Assembly: GCA_003993805.1 (NCBI GenBank)
Contig: RSEF01000001.1
Span: 63,360,550 to 63,424,549, forward strand
Direction of reading: 5' to 3'
Length of the DNA: 64,000 nt
From: Himantopus leucocephalus
Lineage: Eukaryota; Chordata; Aves; Charadriiformes; Recurvirostridae
Positions within the stretch are counted from its first letter, which is position 1. Each line of letters opens with the position of its first letter. The notes beneath the pieces are model-generated. The model saw nothing but the letters and a program-made list of their open reading frames with translations. It did not search any database and was not told the origin of the DNA. This document shows positions 46,381 to 60,202 of the stretch, piece by piece. The translations under genes were made by a program, and so were the position numbers.

Positions 46381-46800
46381 CTAGTTGCCATGGCAGCTGT
46401 TGTCGCTGTGGGCTAATAGGAAAGGCAATTACTGCTGCATGCTGGGGAGTGTACAGGGAGGGTGTGGGCAGGGGGGGGGACAGGCGACTGCATGCTGATG
46501 AGCTGTGTGACTGATAGATCGGCTGTCATAGTGAGCAAGCAGCAGAGAAGAGAAAGGCCGGAGATGCCCTGTAATGAGGTTTGGCCAAATATGTCATATT
46601 TCCACCTCCTGGGCAGGCTCATTGAGAGATTCCCACCCTTCCTTTGATTGTCAAGGGGAGTCTTGGGGTTGAGATTCAAGTTTGCAGCCAGGCGCAGCGC
46701 AGTGCTGCTCGGTGACTCTCAGCTGGCCCAGAAACTGAATCAAGGAGCTGGAAAACTTTATACACATTGAAGATACTCGTCTGGCCCGTTTCCAGCTGTT
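46381..46800. promoter_or_regulatory. Candidate intronic regulatory element
   Basis: This block is repeat-free apart from a G-run and is dense in motif-like words: two TGCATG sites (46436-46441, 46489-46494), TAATGAGG, a near-palindromic AAATATGTCATATTTCC and TTTGATTGTC. The call rests on visual texture only. Conservation was not tested. Confidence 0.3.
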
Positions 46801-49800
46801 TCCTCTCTGTGAATATTCCTCTTCGGCTCTTACCTTGCTGTTTCCATTAGGTTGAAGGTTGTGATATAAAATAACTCCAATTTTCTTGGAGTGAGGGGGA
46901 TCGGTTATGAAAACTGAGGTCAGTTATGTTTCAGGATGCTTCATTGGTTCTTGTGTGCTGCTGTGCTGGTAGAAGGCCAAAATGTTTTGATTATGGACCT
47001 GTGTGTAGACCCCTGAGTATCTGCAGGTGTTGTGTGGTCATATGGCAGATGCTGTGTTTTAATGCTTTTTATAGTGAATTTAAAGCTAGAGGGAAATTGC
47101 ATCCTTCATCTTTTTTCACTGAATTTGGGCAGCGTTTGTGCACTGTTTGTGCCCAATGCAAACATGAGGAAAACAGGAAATGTTTTACAGTGAGGAGCTT
47201 GTAGGAAATCAATAAATTCCTTGAAAGATTTGAGTTGGGGAAGTAGGTGAGACCTATAAGTCTGCAGCTTCTGTAAAAACTCAGGGATACCAAAACCTGC
47301 TTTGGGAATGTTTGACAGAGGCCTGCACCCCCAAATCGCAATGTCTGTCCCCTCCGATCTGTGCTGCTTTCCTTTTCCCTTGTGCTAGGCAATGTCCTGA
47401 GAGCTTGCTGCACAGGAGCTCTTCCAGGAGGCCCTCCCTGGCCAGCAAGAGGCATGTCACATAAATTTCTTCTGACTGCTGGAGTCCATCATGGTGTCAG
47501 TGAAGCCAAAAAGATGGTTGTGGTCCCCTTTGATGGGGAGACAGTCCCAGGAGGTGTGGGAGAGGCTTGTGGTCCAGACAAAGTGAGAAGGATAAAACAA
47601 TCCTTTTGGAGCAGGGAAAATTGTGACCTTGTCTAAATTTTTCTCCCTGTTTCGGTTGATGTCCCAGCAGCTGTTTCCAACTGCCCTCTGGATTGTGCCC
47701 CGTTGGGATAGCAGCGGTGAGTCACTCGGCTGGGATGGTTTCCTCAGTGTGCGAGAGCTCGGCTTCCCAGGGAGCCGTGGCACCAGGAAGGGGAAGGTTT
47801 CTGGTCCGTTTGATCCCTCTGTAAAGATTATGCTGCGTGTGTTTAATTAGAGACTGTTGCTTTCTTTACCAGCGTACTAAATATAAATGGAGGAGCTGGT
47901 CTAATATACTCGAAGTTGCAAATGTCAGGAGTCAATAGCTTTATTTTCCTCTCACCAAATCTGATTTAAGTACTGCCACTAAATCTAATGATGCAGTAAT
48001 TCTTGTTTGTGAAAAGGAATAAGAGACTTCCAACTGAGAGGAACTTCATATTCTTCTCCTCCCTCTCTCTCGTCCCACCTCTGTTTACAAAGGAAGAGCT
48101 ACTGGTTTGCAGGTATTTGTACAGTATGATCTGAAGTGTCAAAAGGCTTGATCTAAATATGCCTTGTCTAAGTTTGTATTCAGCTAAAATATAGTTGTTA
48201 AGGGTTTCTCTCTGCACAGTTTTGGGTGCAGATTTGTACATTCCAAACATGACCTTTGTGACGGTCAGCACAGTGCCAAAAAAATTTTAAAAATCTAAAA
48301 AATATAAAAAATGCAGTGAAGATAAAGAAGCTGCTGCTGGAGCCCAGGCTTGTGGGATTTTACTTGGGGCTTCGTTTTTGGTTTGGGATTATTTGTCTGC
48401 TGAACTACAGTGTAAGACCTGGCTGGCCCCAGGGAGATCTGTGCTTAAGGGGACAGACATCTGTGCTTAAGATGCCTTGCCCTGTCCGTCTGCCTATGCA
48501 GGAAAAGGAGTAGGTAGCAAATAAGATTTTTTCCTTTTTTTTTTCTTTTTTTTTTTTCCCCCCCTTCCCCCTTGGGGCTCCTGCTGAGCACAGTGGACCC
48601 TATCTACCTCCATCTGCTTAGCCTCGTACCAGGACCATTGCACACGCTGTTTGCTTGAGGATGTCCGTGAGCTGTAGTGTGATGCCCAGGAAGTATAGCT
48701 CGCTGGGACAGCGCTGGCACTGCCACCGTGTGAAGTGCTCGGCCCTGAATCAGTCGGTTGGAAAGTCCTTGAGAGCAGAAATGATGGAGAGAACTCCTCA
48801 TGGTGAAGACTGACTCAGTGCTGTTATCGGCTGCCTGGTATGCGGTGAGGCTCCATGCCTTGCCGTCGGCTGCTGTAACTGCTGTTTTTTCATGCCCTGG
48901 CCGATTTGGTGTGCTTTTTTGTTCTGGCTGGTGGGATAACGTGGGGTACTTGGTCTTGGGGCAAAGCTGGCTGCTGGGCTGGAGAAGGAGGGAGCACGCT
49001 CGTTATGTGCTGGAGGCATTTTTGCTGTGTTGCAGCATGTGGTGGGGGGAGGTATGCCTTAAAAATGGGAGCACCCAGAACATCGGGCTGATCTGCCAGG
49101 TCCCTTCTGGCCTCGAGACTCGAGGTCTGGCAGAATAGTTTCAGCATTAGATGTGTTTTTGTGGAAAGTGGAGAAAAGAGATTCAGAGATACTTTTCTGC
49201 CCTTCTTGAGGTTTTCTCGTTCCTAGTGGTAGCAAGAAGAAATTGTGTTTCTGGAGTGTGTTGAGTTGTAATCAGTGTCTGTTCTCAATCTGGGTGGAGG
49301 AGACTGAGATTCTCCTCCGTGTTTCTGTGTGTTGGTAGTCAGTAGACATTACTGACCGGCACAGAGGATTTTTTCCAAAAGCTGTTTCCTCAACGGCATG
49401 ATGCAATGTTGAGTCAGTAACCCTGTGCCTTTGAAGGTTAACATTTTTCATATCCCCCACACTTTTTTATTGTCTTTCCTTATCCTTCTTTTTTCCACCT
49501 AGCTTTTCCTGGTTTTGATAGACTAATCTAACACTAGCCTTCCCTAGGGCAGAGCAGTGGCTGCGAGAGGAGATTAGCCTCCATCCTCTTCTGCCTTAAG
49601 CTTTGGGAGCCGGGCTGATGGAGAGCACATGACCCTCCCGGTGGCTTTTCCTTCCCGGCGGGACACAGGGAGCTGTGTCCGAGGGGAACAAGCAGTGCTG
49701 TGTAGCGTGTCGGCACTCTGCTCCCGCTGGTGGCAAGGGCAGGCAGGGCTCGCCAGTTCCTGCCAGCGTGGCACGGTTCGGCGAGCCGCTGGCTTTCCCA

Positions 49801-52800
49801 GGCAGCACAGGGCTTGCCCACCCGCGTGGTGCTTGCACTCCGGCTTCCCATTTTGACCCCAAATGTAAGCACGCAGGCTGGCTGAAGGCGATGCAAGCTG
49901 GCTTTGTCCTTCCTCGTCGTGGTGTAAGCGAGCGGGGTGCCTGAATTATTCACTCCTCCTCAGCCCGCTGTTCCTATTGAATTCCCTGTGTTGGGGCACC
50001 CTGCCAGCACCCGGTGATGAATTCATTACTGTGCCTGCCCCGGGGGCACCCTGTGCTGTGTGTTTTTGGGGGAGCAGGACCTGGGAGGGGGGGGTGGAAG
50101 CCTGTGCCAGGCTTGCCCTGGAATTTTGTAGCTGGGGGTCAGTGAGACTGGTTGCCCCAAGGTCTTTCCGTCCATGGTGTAGGTGGGCGCCATCCGTTTC
50201 ACTGCTCAAGGGGTTGTTGGCAGGTTTGCATGTGTTTATATCTGTCTCTGCCTTGCAGCCGTGCTGAAGTCTGCCCAGGCTCCCCGGTCCTAATCTATTT
50301 CTACCATCTCTCCATAGGCGGTATCTGGTATCCTATCTGTATTTCGTCTTTGGCGTGGATTTCTCTGCAAACCACCTCCTTATTTTTTACACACAATTTG
50401 AGGTTCTCCTTTCCACACCCTGAGTTTTCAGGGGTGGTTGTGCTAAAAAGCAATCACGTTTCACATTTTCTGAGAGGAAACGTTTCCTTTATTGTCCTAA
50501 TGGAAACCATTTCCCATTTGCCCATGATGTTAGTCTTACTAATCTGAATAATTTTATTGTTAAATGGTTTAAAAGATCTCTACTGTTCACATTATCACAA
50601 CTCATAAAAGCTACCTAAGGCATGTTTTATACTTGTGGAGGAGATTATCACTTCTCTTTGCAAGAATGTCTGGAACCATCTTCATTGTGTTGAACCCAGC
50701 TCTGCTTTGTTCCTTTACATTTTCTTTTTTAAGCAATTAGAGCAGGTGGCTGGTCCCTGGGGAAGCTTCCTTTGACCAGGGTGCTCTCTGGTCCCGGTTG
50801 ATGGGGTCGGATGGAGTTTCAGGTCCTCCTCCTGGCTGTGCAGAGGAGTGTTTTTTCACCTCTAATTGGATCATGTAAATCAGCCCTTTCTTTGTCTCAT
50901 CCTCTTTGTCCAGAATCTCCTTCTGGTGATTTTGATGAATAAATCAGCCTTGACATTGGATTGAATTTTTGTTTCGTAGTTGTGTTGATATTTAAAAACT
51001 AGTGTATCTGACGATCAAAATAGGGGTAATAATCAGAATTGTAACAAATAATTTCCCTCAAAAACTGATTTCTGTAGTAGAGGTGATATGTAAATGATTG
51101 AGTACAAAGTGGCAGGGTCTGGCTTTTGTTGTGGGGGTTTTGGTGGTGGTGTGGTTTCTTTTTTTTTAATAAATCCTGTGCTGTTACAGCCCTCTGGGAT
51201 TTTAGTGTTTGATGAAGTGCTTTGGGGTTCCTAGGGTCTGACAGATGCTGGAGAAAGTGGAGCTTCCTTCCAGAGTCCCAGTCCTTTCATGCTAGAGCAA
51301 ATGCTGGGTACTGGAGGGGTGCACCTTTCTGCTGGCTAGTGGGAAGCTTTTCCTGATGAACGTCAGCCCCTCAGCCAAAGGCAAGGTGTTTCAGAGTCGC
51401 TGCTCGTCTCCCCAGCCTCAGTTTGCAGCGTGTGACTGTGATGGGGAACCCAGGGGGAAGACTCTGCTGTCCTTCTTTTCCCTCCTTTGAGTCTTATGGC
51501 TGGAGCAGTGGAGTATGCCATTACCTCTGACTTGATATCTGCAATATTGCTTGCTCTGGCTTCTCTGTAGCAAGCAGCAGAGGAGATTTGAGATGATTCA
51601 ATGTAAAGAGAAGGAAAAGAAACCCCAGGAAAGCCTAGGTTATCAGCTGTGTCCATGAGCATTGACTGGTGATTGAATCAAAAAGGCTAGAAAGAAGGGA
51701 GCAGAGGATAATGTTGCCCGTTTTGTCCTTCAGGTGGGCAGGAATGGAGAGAGGTGTAGCATTCTCTGTCAGCAGAGGAGAGAGAAGTGTCTGAAACAAC
51801 CTTCCTCCTATTGCTTCTAAAGTTGGATGAGTGGAAGGGAGACAACAAGTTGCAAAGGTGTGAAGCCTGCAGTGGTGTTCATGCAGAAACCAGGAGAAGG
51901 TCTGGGGCTGCGCTTCCTCATTAGCACGCAAGGCTTACAAATGTGTTTTTGCTGTGGGCAAAAGCATTCAGCCCCTCCAGAAGTAAATACAAAAGTGGAT
52001 GGACTGGGACTCATGTGCCTACGTATAGTCAGTTGAGAAGCTAAGCCATATTGTCATACATGGATTCTATGATGCAGGAGAGAGCTAGAATTGCCATCCC
52101 CAGAGTTTGGGGCTGTATGCTTTTGTGTTATCTTTGTGTAGTAGAGATTTTAAGTTTTGGAGCTTCTCATTTATACCCATTTTGGCTTTAATAATGGCAG
52201 CAGGAGAAAGGGAAAACTTGTTCTTCTTCCTTCCCCCTTTTTTTTCTTCCCCCAGGAGACTTTTGACTGTTTCCAGAAGGGAGCAGATTTCCGGCTCTTT
52301 CCCTCATCCTCCTGATCCGATTGATGAGCAGTGGGGGAGAGAAGCAATCTCATTCAATCTGTGATTTGCATGTGTTCAACCCTTCTGTCCTGAATCTGCA
52401 CAGTGCCTTTCTGTGTGGCTGATAACAGCTTTCCCAGGCAGCAGCAGCATCTGTGTGAAATTCCGGCATCTTTTAAAATTTCTTTTCTGCCGCTGCTCTG
52501 AAGCTGCAAGTAATCCTCCAGGCACCAGCGCTATCTTGCAATAGACTCTGACTGATGCAATCCTGTCTTCACATGGGATGGGATTCGGGAGGTTCAGTTT
52601 TCCACCCGGGAGGATTACAAGCTTCATTTTGACACAAACATTTATACACTGCAGGTGGTAGCGTTGGTGCCTTAAGACTTGATTTTTGGCTCTAGGAAGA
52701 TGGACTGCAAGTCCAGCAACTTTCTTAGGCCTTTATTCCTTTCTGTGACATTACAGTGCTGCAAAATCCTCGCTGGTGTTGGTTGTTCCCTAGAGAGTTT

Positions 52801-55800
52801 AGGGGTCTGTTATGTTTCAGTTCTGGTCAGTTTCATATGTAGGTGTGTAATATAGGTGCACAAATGTAAATTTTATATACACACACAACATTATTTTCTG
52901 TGGTGGTAGTTTGGGTGCTTTCTTGTAATGCATTAAGCAAGGTGACTAATATAATGAGATGATGTATGTTCTTTCCTATCCTCTTTAGGAAAAGCAATAT
53001 ATGCTCCTTCAAGAGCAGTTTTTGAAGATTTCTGTTCACTTTTTTAATGTAAAAGAAATGTNTTTTTTTTTTTTTTTTTGAGAGAGAGAGCATTTGAAGC
53101 AAGCGTGTGCCTGCGGCTCCTGGAAAGGGATGAAGTTTGCAATACTCCTTGGCTTCAAAAGTAGTGTGTTTTGCAGGATGACCTATGTAAATGTTCACCC
53201 TGAGATCTACTTAGCCATTTGTACAGAGAACCGCAGTGGTTCAAGGCATGAAATTGCCAGCTCCAGTTTCTGTGTGATTTGGAGTTTCCTAAAAGCTGAA
53301 GTCTCTCACTGTCACCATACTGTAGTCCAGCTGACAGGTAATGAAAGCATCACTTATTGAAGCCAGGTCATATTCCAAGATGAGGTAGAGTCTCTCAGCT
53401 CCTGAATGTGTGTGGCTCTTGGATGTGTGCAGATCTTGTTATTGAAGGCTGCAGCATCAGGCTGAGATGCAGGAACATTTCTAAAATATGGATAGCTCTG
53501 ATGACACAGGATGCATACTTTTAGCATGCTTCATAGTAAAGTCTTCTGCGTGCCTCATCCATCCTACCATCACCATCCTCCCCAGAATCTGTGTCAGCCA
53601 ATACTTCTGCAGTTGGTCTTGTCAAATCCTTAGCATCTCTTTGTGACAGTGGTGTATGGGCCTGTAGCAAAGAGCAGTGCTGTTCGTCTGAAAGTCATGG
53701 AGGTCACAGATCCAAAGCACTGAAAACAGAAGGGGTCTATATGTGTTTTTGCAAATTCAATGAGGAAAAAAATATTAGCATCTGTTTTTATGGGTCCTCC
53801 CCAGTTACTGATCTGAAAACTAGCTAACAAGTGTGGGTAGATTTAATTGATAAAAATGCCTTTTCCCTCCTGCATTCTCACAACTCTGTGAATAATTAAC
53901 AGACTAAGCACAACAGCTTGGTTTTTGATACTCATGGCTACTATCTATACAGCATCCCTTTGCTCATGAAATCTCACTTAAGCAGCTCCAGCCTTTGGTA
54001 GAGCAGCAGCAGACTCGAGTTGCTCCCTGTTTCTGAGGGATGAAGAAAGGAGAAGAGTATGAGCAAACATCACCCATATCTGGTTTGGCTATACAGCGTT
54101 GGAGACGTTTTGGCATAGGGAAGGGAAGCCGTGAAATGTGATCAGAAATAAGACTTTATTCTGCTGCCTCAGATGACTGCTTGATGTTTGTTATGATCAA
54201 TTCTTCAAGGGAGTAAAAACTCTGAATCTTAAAGCAGTGTTAAAGATGCCTGTGTAAAAGGCTCTGAAATGCATGGAGGTCAAGGATAGGTAGTTTCTAA
54301 GAAGGAGGCTTGTCAGCAAAACTCAACGTTGTTGCAGTTTCATCATTGGTTTAAGCTGAACTAAGACTATGCTTTCATTAAAAAAGGAGCCCTGCCTTCT
54401 CGGTGACTCCAACCACGTGGTCCTACACCCTCCCGTGTACAGGTGTTAGGGATTATGTGGCCTGTAGTGACCACCTTTGTTCATGAAGCTAATCCTTCTC
54501 CTTTTTGAGGGATTAGTTTCCAGGAGGATCAGCAAGCTGATCTGACTTGTCGTGTTCTTCTGTGATCCCTGCTGCGTGTGCACAAGATGAGGTAGGGATG
54601 CACACTTGGGAGCAGGAGGGGAAAAATCAGGGTGATTCCCTTTGGTAGTATGATTTTTGAAGTTGGCCTTATCTGACTGTAAACACCATGCTCTTAGAAG
54701 GTGTTTTGTATCACTGTGTAGCTCAGGAGAGTTGAGTTTTAATCTCTTCATACTTGGGCTGAGCAGTTGTTACCAAGTGTGCAGAAGGAAGGAGCAAGTA
54801 GAACTGAATTTACAGGGCTGCAGCTGTTTAGAGATTTGAATAAAAATGTTGGCTGTATTTGCAAAGAAACCGTGAGAAATAAAACAAAAAAGGCAAGTGG
54901 TGCTTTGGCATGGTTTGAAGCTTTGCCTGGCCCTCTTGTCTGCTGTTTGCCATCGTGCCTTCGGTCTGCTCCAGTTCAGAAGTTTGCTATACTGCCAGTT
55001 TCTCTGTACCTAATTTAAGATGTTTGTGTGTTCAGTGGGAGGGTGGCTCCCTTTTTTGTTTGCTTCATCTGAATGTGCCACATAGGAAGACACACAATGC
55101 TATAATTTCAGGAGCTGAGTGTTTTTAGATCTCTTCTGTTCTGCATTTCATCTGTAGGCTCAGGGAGGGAAATGTAACTTCTTAATGCAAAGAAGTCTCC
55201 AGGGATTGCACACAGAAGAGGTTTTTAGACTAAATTGTGAAGGAAACAAGCTTTAGGTGAATGTGCTGTGACAATCCCTTCCCACGCGCGCACGCTTACA
55301 AACCAAGCGGTAATTTCAATCGCATTTAAAAGTTGCTGGAATTGTAATGCTATCGCCTTCCTAAAAGCTTTATGAAGAATGGTGGTGGGGGAGAGATGCA
55401 GATGAGTGCCCAAAGAGGGTAAGGCTGTCAGGACTCATGGATTACACGCTCTGCTCCATACAGAGCAGGCAGACGGATTGGTCTGGCCGCAGTGTGGCGT
55501 GTGCTCCCTTCTGCCCGGTGGGACCATGGTGGGGGACGTGGCAAGGGGGCCTGTGGTTATAGCTGCAGGAGACTGGGACGGGAAGCAGCTGGGGGGCAGA
55601 GGGTACAAATCTGCGACAAACTAGTTTCAGTTAGTTCCACCGCTGGTAGAGCGGCTTGTTTATTACATTGTCTTGCAGGCGGGGAAGGGAGGGGGCTTTG
55701 ATGCTTTTGTGTGGTGCTGGCAGGAATGTGCAATCCGGGGGTTTTGAGACCTCCTGGGGGTGGTGGTGGGGGTGCGTGTGTGGGTCTTTTTCCAGTGGCT

Positions 55801-58800
55801 TCAGACTGTCCGTAAAAACAATAGGGTGGAACTGAGACTCTGTATGGAGGTTGTTTGCTGTGTCTGAGGACTTCCTGGGCTTTAACTAAACCTAAAGCTG
55901 GTAAAAAGAGAGAAATGCATTGCAGGCGGACGAGATGCTGCAGGCAAGAGCTGTGTCAATCTGCTGCCTGTTCGGCAGACCCAGGTCTTGCAGCCTCCTC
56001 CGTGCCTGGGGTGCAGCAGCCTGGTGCTTTTGTGCTGCAGTCGCTGCGACGAACTCTGGCACCTGTCTTGACCTTTCGGAGGCCCAATTTGTTCCTATGA
56101 CCTTGTGCTGTTTAATTGCAGTCTTATTTTTGTGGTTGGCAGCCATATTTAAATATGGGATGTACAATAGTATAAGAATATCCAACGCCTGAGACTGCTG
56201 GCAGTCGCTCACTTCATTTTTCCATTAATACATAAAGTTCTTGGCCCTTCTGGGTAGAATACAGGCAGCAGCAGCTTTTCCCTTATAAGCAGGGCTATCA
56301 CTCCCATATGGGCCAAACTGAGGAATTCAGACCACTTACAGATACCTCGCTGGATAATTTTGCTCTCCACTGTAACAGGATCTTTCTTAGAAATGCCTTC
56401 CGAGTGGCTTGCCTTGCTTCTGTGTGCAACGAAATGGAAACAGTAACTTACTGTAAATGCCTCGTTTTGTCCCCATAGCAGGGTTGGGTGGTGTTTTGTT
56501 TTGAATCTTCCTCTCTTTGCACAGCACTCTCCCCGATTTCTGGATGCAGCCTTCCAAATGAAGGGCAGGTCTTTCTTCCTTTCTCTTAAAATTTCGAAAC
56601 AAAGCACGTACTGAAACTCCTCTCAAAACTGTTCCAGAGAGGAGGTGTTCCTCCTTTGGGAGGGAAGGAGATTCTTTGATTAGTGCTCCCTTCCTCCCTG
56701 TTTTAACCCCTTTCTAGCTATGACCGTTGCCTACATGGGGATGCTTCATTCCTCCAGCGTAAGTTATTTGGCTACACTGGGGCATCAGCTGTAGCTTGCC
56801 ATACTGGACAGTTTGTCAAGGGTGGGTATTTCTGCTAGCTTAGGAAGGATTTCTCTCTTTTCATATACTCAGTAGAGAGGTGTGACCGCAGCTACCATGC
56901 TGCCATCTCGGGCCTATTGTGTTTAGCAAGAAGTTAGCTTCGCAGGCGCAGCGCCGAGGTTAGTATAACAGAAGTGGATTCCAAGGACCCCATGGTTAAT
57001 GGCAGAGAAAACCTGTCATTTTAAGACTTTTTTTCTATTTTTATAAACTGCACTCCTGTTACAGAGGACTTTGGCATGTGGCCGTATCCCATCCAGGCTG
57101 TCTGTGGCCCATAAATAGATGGCACTCAGTTACAGGGTGGATGTAAGAAGAAAAGCAAAGGTGTGTTGTTTTCGGTAGTGGAATGGAATTGTGTTACAGC
57201 AGGAATCAGTCATGTTACTTTTCATATGTAATTGCTTAATTGGGATGTTGAAAGGTTAGCTTTGATTTTGTTTTGATGTGTTTCTACATTTTTGTAGGCA
57301 AGTGTGTAGCACTTGGGTGTCTAATTAGAAGAAAAACCCTGAAAAATACTCGTGTGTGGGAGAGGTGAATAAAGGTAAAGGTAAGGAGGGAAGGGTAAAA
57401 GCCCTGCAGGCTTTACTTCCTTGTGAAGATAGCAGCCCTTGCAAGGGGAGTACCTCTCTAATAAACTGTTACATGGTGATTTATTCTGGTAAAATTCAAC
57501 AACCATGACCTCTCCTTTTCCCTTTTAAAATACTACCGAATGGCATTTTGGAGACTGACACCCTCTTTGTCTCCAGAACATGTGCTGAGGCGCTAATGGA
57601 CTGTCCCAATCCTTATTAGAAGGAGGCCTTTGGGGCTTGGAAATGGCTGGATCGGTCTCTGTCACCCTTCTGATTCCTGGTACCTCTGAGTCAGCAAGGG
57701 AGCATCACCATGATGATGCGCTTCGCATTGTGGTCTTTCCGTCGTCCTCTTAGGAATAGAATTAAATCTCTGGCGTGCATCTGGAATATTAGCCTCTGCT
57801 GGAGTGGATTCTCTCACATCTGTGCACTGACTTTTGGCACAGAAATGAGAGCTTCCAAGGGGTGAAAATTCAGAGTGAGCCCTCAGTGTGCACATCTCCC
57901 ATTTGGGGGATATTCTAGCTGCAGTTGGATTTGTTGTCTGTGTCTTCCCCATGTTGCTCGTACTAGGTGCGCATAGTGCCCTGGACACTCTTTCACCAGC
58001 ACCACTTCTGAAGCAGCATGCTTCAGGAGGTGGAGGGTTCGGTCTTTCTCTGTCCCTTGTGATGCCACTTTGGGATGCCCCTCGTGAACAGAGGGGGCTG
58101 CTGTGCCACGCAAGCTGCCCTCACAGCACTGGCGGGGGTTCGTTCCCTTGTATAGATCCTTTTTTGTTCCTCGTGGTTGCAGAGAGAGGAGCTTTCCAGG
58201 AGGGGGACGAAGAGGCCAGGCTTAATGGTCTTAAGAGTGGATTTTTTATTTTTTTTTTTTTTATTTTGGGAGGGAAGGCCTGGGACTTGTTTCTCTCTAA
58301 CTGTTTCCAGATGGTGCTGCTGAAACACAAAGATTTCTAGTGTGTTTGGGATGGTGGTGGCCGAGACCCCCAGCCCCCCCGGCGCTTCCTGTGCAGCTCC
58401 ACAATCCTGCGGGGCTTAATCAGAACCAGCCCTGGCTGCCGAGGCGCTCCTGAAGCCTGCTTTTTCTTCACCCTGTGCCCCAAGCCCTGTGCTTTCTCCC
58501 TCCTCCGTGCTTTTTAACCCCTTGCCATTACAGCTTTGGCCCTTCAGCCTGCCCGCCTCACTCCTCACCTTTCTCAGGCTGGCTGTGGGCACTTGCAGTG
58601 CCCTGGAGATGAAACTGCATTTGGCTAGACTGCTCAAAGAAGTTATGTCTTTGGTGAAAGGAAGCCGGTTTGTAACGCGAACCTGGGGAAATAATTTCTG
58701 CAGCTATCTAGGGCGGCTTATGCAATCAGGCCATCATGTCCAGGGCACAGAAAATTTCTCTTGCACCTATTTGCCTGCAGCACTTGGTATACAGCATGAT

Positions 58801-60148
58801 TTCATCTGAATTATGTGCTGTTGTGCCTCTATCTCTTCTTCGTGCCAATTTCCCTAAAAGCAAGGCAGGTTTAATTTTATATCATAGCCTCTTCACACCC
58901 AACCAACAAAGTAGTTTCAGCCTTCTCTTCTGCATGTAATAAAACAACTACAATTTTGTTCTGGAAAGTAGGAGTACTCTTCTTTCCTTTTATCCTTTGA
59001 GCAACAGCCTCTGAATATCTGCAAAATCAGCCAAGAAGCTTGTGATCAACTGACTTCCCTTCTGTATCTGAGGTCTGTCATCTCCCTCATCCTGTTCTCT
59101 CCCATATTCTCCGTCCTGCTTTTTGAGAAAGCAGAAGCAATGAAGCCAGTGACTAAGGCAAAACTCTGTAGTCCTCTTCACCTTGCAAAAGCTGTAGCTG
59201 TTGTGTTTGAGCAAGCTGGATTTTCATGCCGTGGGCATGTTACCCTGTAATGAGTGGCTTAGCATGAATTACGTGTGAAATGCTTCCTCAGCCCAGTGTA
59301 ACAATTATAGCATCCAAAGGTGCCCCCAGTGCTGGATTTTAAAGCCTTGTTATGAGCCCTGTCCTGTTCCTGTTGAGTAAGAGTGGAAGTGAAGATGAGC
59401 TGCCATTTTAAAATGCTTCTGCCTACTAAAAGAGGAGGGAAATCAATATTCTGTGCTATTGACTTCTGTGCATGCAGAGTGTCCTTGTATTTGCTGGATC
59501 ATAGATGTCACACTGTGCACAGTATTCCCAGGGGCTTTAACTCATGCTGGATCTATTGTTGCCAGCGTAGGTCATGGATGAACAGGGGCAGGCTGTATTT
59601 CCTTTATGCCTGGAGCAGTATGAGGATGCTGCCATAGGTAGTCAAAAAAAAGTGTATGTTTTGCACATTTAAATTACACTAAATTAACAAAATCTCATCT
59701 GTTTGAGAAGCTGAAAACACCCCTTGGCTGATCTGGAAAAAGAAAAACCCAGTTGGTGGAAAGCTGCTTCTGACCTCCAGAAAGCTACTTCCATTATTTA
59801 AAAAAAAAAAAAAAAAAGTCTCAGGGGAGAATCTGTGTTGTTATAAAGAATCTCTGTAAAATACTTGTGAAATACTTCTGGTTTAGTTCGCCCATTTTAG
59901 CTGTGGAAGTGTGTTCTGCGTGTGAAATTGCCCCTTCTCTCTGCAAAATTAGACATCTGTATTGTAACCTAATATGGATGCTGTCAACTTAAAACCTGAG
60001 CGTGCATTTGTAAACTTGTTGCATACTAAATTTTTTAACAGACCAGAAAGCTTAAAATACCATTTTTTCTGTGTGGTTTGGTCAGATATATATTTGATGT
60101 ATACAGTTCTGCGGCTTCTGCTATGCCAACTAATTATTGTTCCTGTAG
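46801..60148. other. RBFOX2 intron 1 distal sequence
   Basis: No exon, RNA gene or transposon was recognised. It contains a 47-nt pure pyrimidine tract (48527-48573), a moderately CpG-rich patch (about 49600-50120), a T-run with one unresolved base at 53062 followed by a short (GA)n, a GT/G-rich stretch near 55756-55785, T-runs near 58240-58265 and an A-run at about 59801-59817. Confidence 0.55.
48527..48573. repeat. 47-nt pure pyrimidine tract
   Basis: T-rich sequence passes into C-rich sequence (TTTTTTTCCCCCCCTTCCCC) without a purine. It is low-complexity sequence able in principle to form triplex DNA or to act as a polypyrimidine-tract-protein site in RNA. Confidence 0.85.
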
Positions 60149-60159
60149 TATATAAAAGG
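60149..60159 (+). promoter_or_regulatory. Consensus TATA box inside RBFOX2 intron 1
   Basis: TATATAAAAGG is a full TATA-box match on the sense strand. It lies 44 nt before the ATG of the longest sense ORF in the intron. One such match can occur by chance in 34 kb of intron, so promoter function is unproven. Confidence 0.3.
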
Positions 60160-60202
60160 TTTCTCAGAACTGAAGTGCCAGGAGGTTGGAGTTAAGAAAA
60201 TA

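Noticed and set aside
25418..53062. Single N bases at 25418, 41858 and 53062 as biological signals
   Set aside because: Each sits in or next to a T-run and is a base-calling ambiguity.
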